A stretch of 42,876 bases of DNA from Acidimicrobiales bacterium (GTDB lineage: Bacteria > Actinomycetota > Acidimicrobiia > Acidimicrobiales > DASWMK01): assembly GCA_036399815.1 (NCBI GenBank), contig DASWMK010000249.1, forward strand, positions 1 through 42,876. Reading direction: 5' to 3'. Shown here piece after piece: positions 41,799 through 42,876 of this stretch. The notes below the pieces were generated by a model, which was not told the origin of the DNA, searched no databases, and saw only the letters and a program-made list of their open reading frames with translations. The position numbers were made by a program, and so were the translations under genes. Positions within the stretch are counted from its first letter, which is position 1. Each line of letters begins with the position of its first letter.

Positions 41799-42876
41799 TC
41801 AGCCCGGGCCGCCGATCCGCATCCGCACCCGCTGGGCGAGGCCCTGGGCGAGGTGGCGGTCGGGGATGAGGTCGATCAGCTCGTTGACGCCCGGGCCCTG
41901 GAACATCAGGGAGGCGACCCGGTTGTCCTGCCAGCCCTGCACGGCCAGCTGGGGGCCGAGCTCGATGCGGACGACGTCGGGCTTCCACAGCCGGTCGTTG
42001 ACGAGGACCAGCCCCTTGGAGGTGAGCAGGCAGACTCCCGGCTCGCCCCGGAACCGGCCCTGGACGACGGCCTCGACCTGCTCGCCCTCGTCGAGGACGA
42101 CGGTGGCGATGCCGATCGCCGTGCGGCCGGCCTTGCGGGCGTCCTTGCCCCACTGGGTGGCGACCGGCCCGAACCCGTGCGGGTCCGGGGCGGGCGGCGG
42201 GCCCGGCGGCGGGCCGTAGCCGGGCGCGGCCTGGCCGGGCGGCGGGCCGTACCCGGGCGGAGGACCGGGAGGCGGGCCGTAGCCGGGAGGCGCCTGGCCC
42301 GGCGGCGGGCCGTAGCCGGGCGGGGGGCCGTAGCCGGGGGGTGCCGGCGGGGGCGCGCCGTAGCCGGGCGGGGGGCCCTGGTTGGGCGGCGGTCCCTGGT
42401 GCGGCGGCGGGCCCCACCCGGGCGGCGGTCCGGGCGGGGGGCCGGGAGGGGCGGGCGGCGGTCCGGGCGGCGGGCCCCAGCCGCCGGAGGGCGGGCCGGG
42501 GGGCGGGCCGTAGGGGCCGCCGGGCGGGGGGCCGTACGGCGGCGGACCGCCGGGCGGGCCGGGCGGGCCGGGCGGGCCGGGCGGGGACCCGGGGCCGCCG
42601 AAGCCGGGGGGTGGGCCGCCGGGACCGGGCGGGGGCCCGGGTGGCGGGTAGCCGCCGGCGCCGGGCGGGGGGCCGGGGGGCGGGAAGCCGGGACCGGACG
42701 GCGGACCGCCGGGGCCGGACGGCGAACCGCCGGGACCGGACGGAGGGCCGCCGGCGCCGGGCGGGGGCGGGAGGCCGGGGCCGGACGTCGGGCCGCCGGC
42801 GTCGGGCGGCGGAGGGCCGCCGGGACCGGCCGGCGGCGGACCGGAAGGCCCGCCGTACGAGGGCGGCGGAGGCGGC
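41799..42876 (-). CDS. Pro-Gly-rich repeat protein with C-terminal globular domain, N-terminus outside window
   Basis: The frame is open from the right edge to the TGA at 41799-41801 (359 codons seen). The first 235 or so residues are PPG/GYGPPPG-type repeats, for example PPGYGPPPGQAPPGYG, with interspersed Ala/Ser. The last 125 residues are ordered: VATQWGKDARKAGRTAIG, VVLDEGEQVEAVVQGRF, GVCLLTSKGLVLVNDRLWKPDVV, VASLMFQGPGVNELIDLIP and LAQRVRMRI. The strand-then-helix order resembles bacterial PH-like domains (inference). No start codon can be chosen because the beginning lies beyond 42876. Confidence 0.75.
   Translation of the reverse strand, partial: PPPPPSYGGPSGPPPAGPGGPPPPDAGGPTSGPGLPPPPGAGGPPSGPGGSPSGPGGPPSGPGFPPPGPPPGAGGYPPPGPPPGPGGPPPGFGGPGSPPGPPGPPGPPGGPPPYGPPPGGPYGPPPGPPSGGWGPPPGPPPAPPGPPPGPPPGWGPPPHQGPPPNQGPPPGYGAPPPAPPGYGPPPGYGPPPGQAPPGYGPPPGPPPGYGPPPGQAAPGYGPPPGPPPAPDPHGFGPVATQWGKDARKAGRTAIGIATVVLDEGEQVEAVVQGRFRGEPGVCLLTSKGLVLVNDRLWKPDVVRIELGPQLAVQGWQDNRVASLMFQGPGVNELIDLIPDRHLAQGLAQRVRMRIGGPG

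Overview
The window is very GC-rich, uses GTG starts heavily and carries typical Actinomycetota families: a WS/DGAT acyltransferase, an ECF sigma factor with a DGPF partner, DrrAB-type exporters and haemerythrin/ChaB proteins. I infer a high-GC actinobacterium, possibly Acidimicrobiia; the genus cannot be set from the sequence. Several genes look leaderless, with a TANNNT box ending 6-7 nt before the start codon.

Chromosomal part, 1-27.6 kb. It holds a STAS protein, a Pro/Gly-tailed hypothetical, a thioredoxin-reductase-like flavoprotein and two haemerythrin-like proteins. Next come an alpha/beta hydrolase, a TetR regulator with its DHA2-type MFS pump and a double-palindrome operator, and GNAT and WS/DGAT enzymes. 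A persulfide-dioxygenase/rhodanese fusion and a MarR-controlled DrrAB-like ABC exporter follow. Then there is a run of hydrolases (thioesterase-like, FAH, alpha/beta hydrolases, M20 peptidase, erythromycin-esterase-like), a second MFS protein and a ChaB protein. A histidine kinase/response regulator/ABC transporter unit follows, then a YCII(DGPF)-ECF42 pair and a TacAT-type toxin-antitoxin pair.

Genomic island, 27,655-39,083. A 51-bp perfect direct repeat joins a complete tRNA-Gly(GCC) gene (right end) to a displaced 3' half-copy (left end). The roughly 11.4 kb between them is visibly less GC-rich. It carries a type I restriction-modification operon, read on the minus strand as vapB-vapC-hsdM-hsdS-hsdR. 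HsdR has an unusual C-terminal AlbA_2 (Schlafen-type) domain. The island also carries a two-gene module (an AlbA_2 protein plus a conserved-looking 229-aa partner of unknown function), a membrane-anchored hypothetical, an AT-hook/coiled-coil protein, and 22-bp repeats near both ends that look like integrase arm sites. Both recombination genes are broken: the integrase has lost its middle and the excisionase-like gene has a frameshift. The island therefore looks like a stranded defence island. The AlbA_2 plus partner pair and the HsdR-AlbA_2 fusion are the best candidates for something undescribed.

Right flank, 39.1-42.9 kb. It holds a three-gene ABC-2 transporter operon and, entering from the right edge, a long Pro-Gly-rich repeat protein with a small C-terminal globular domain.
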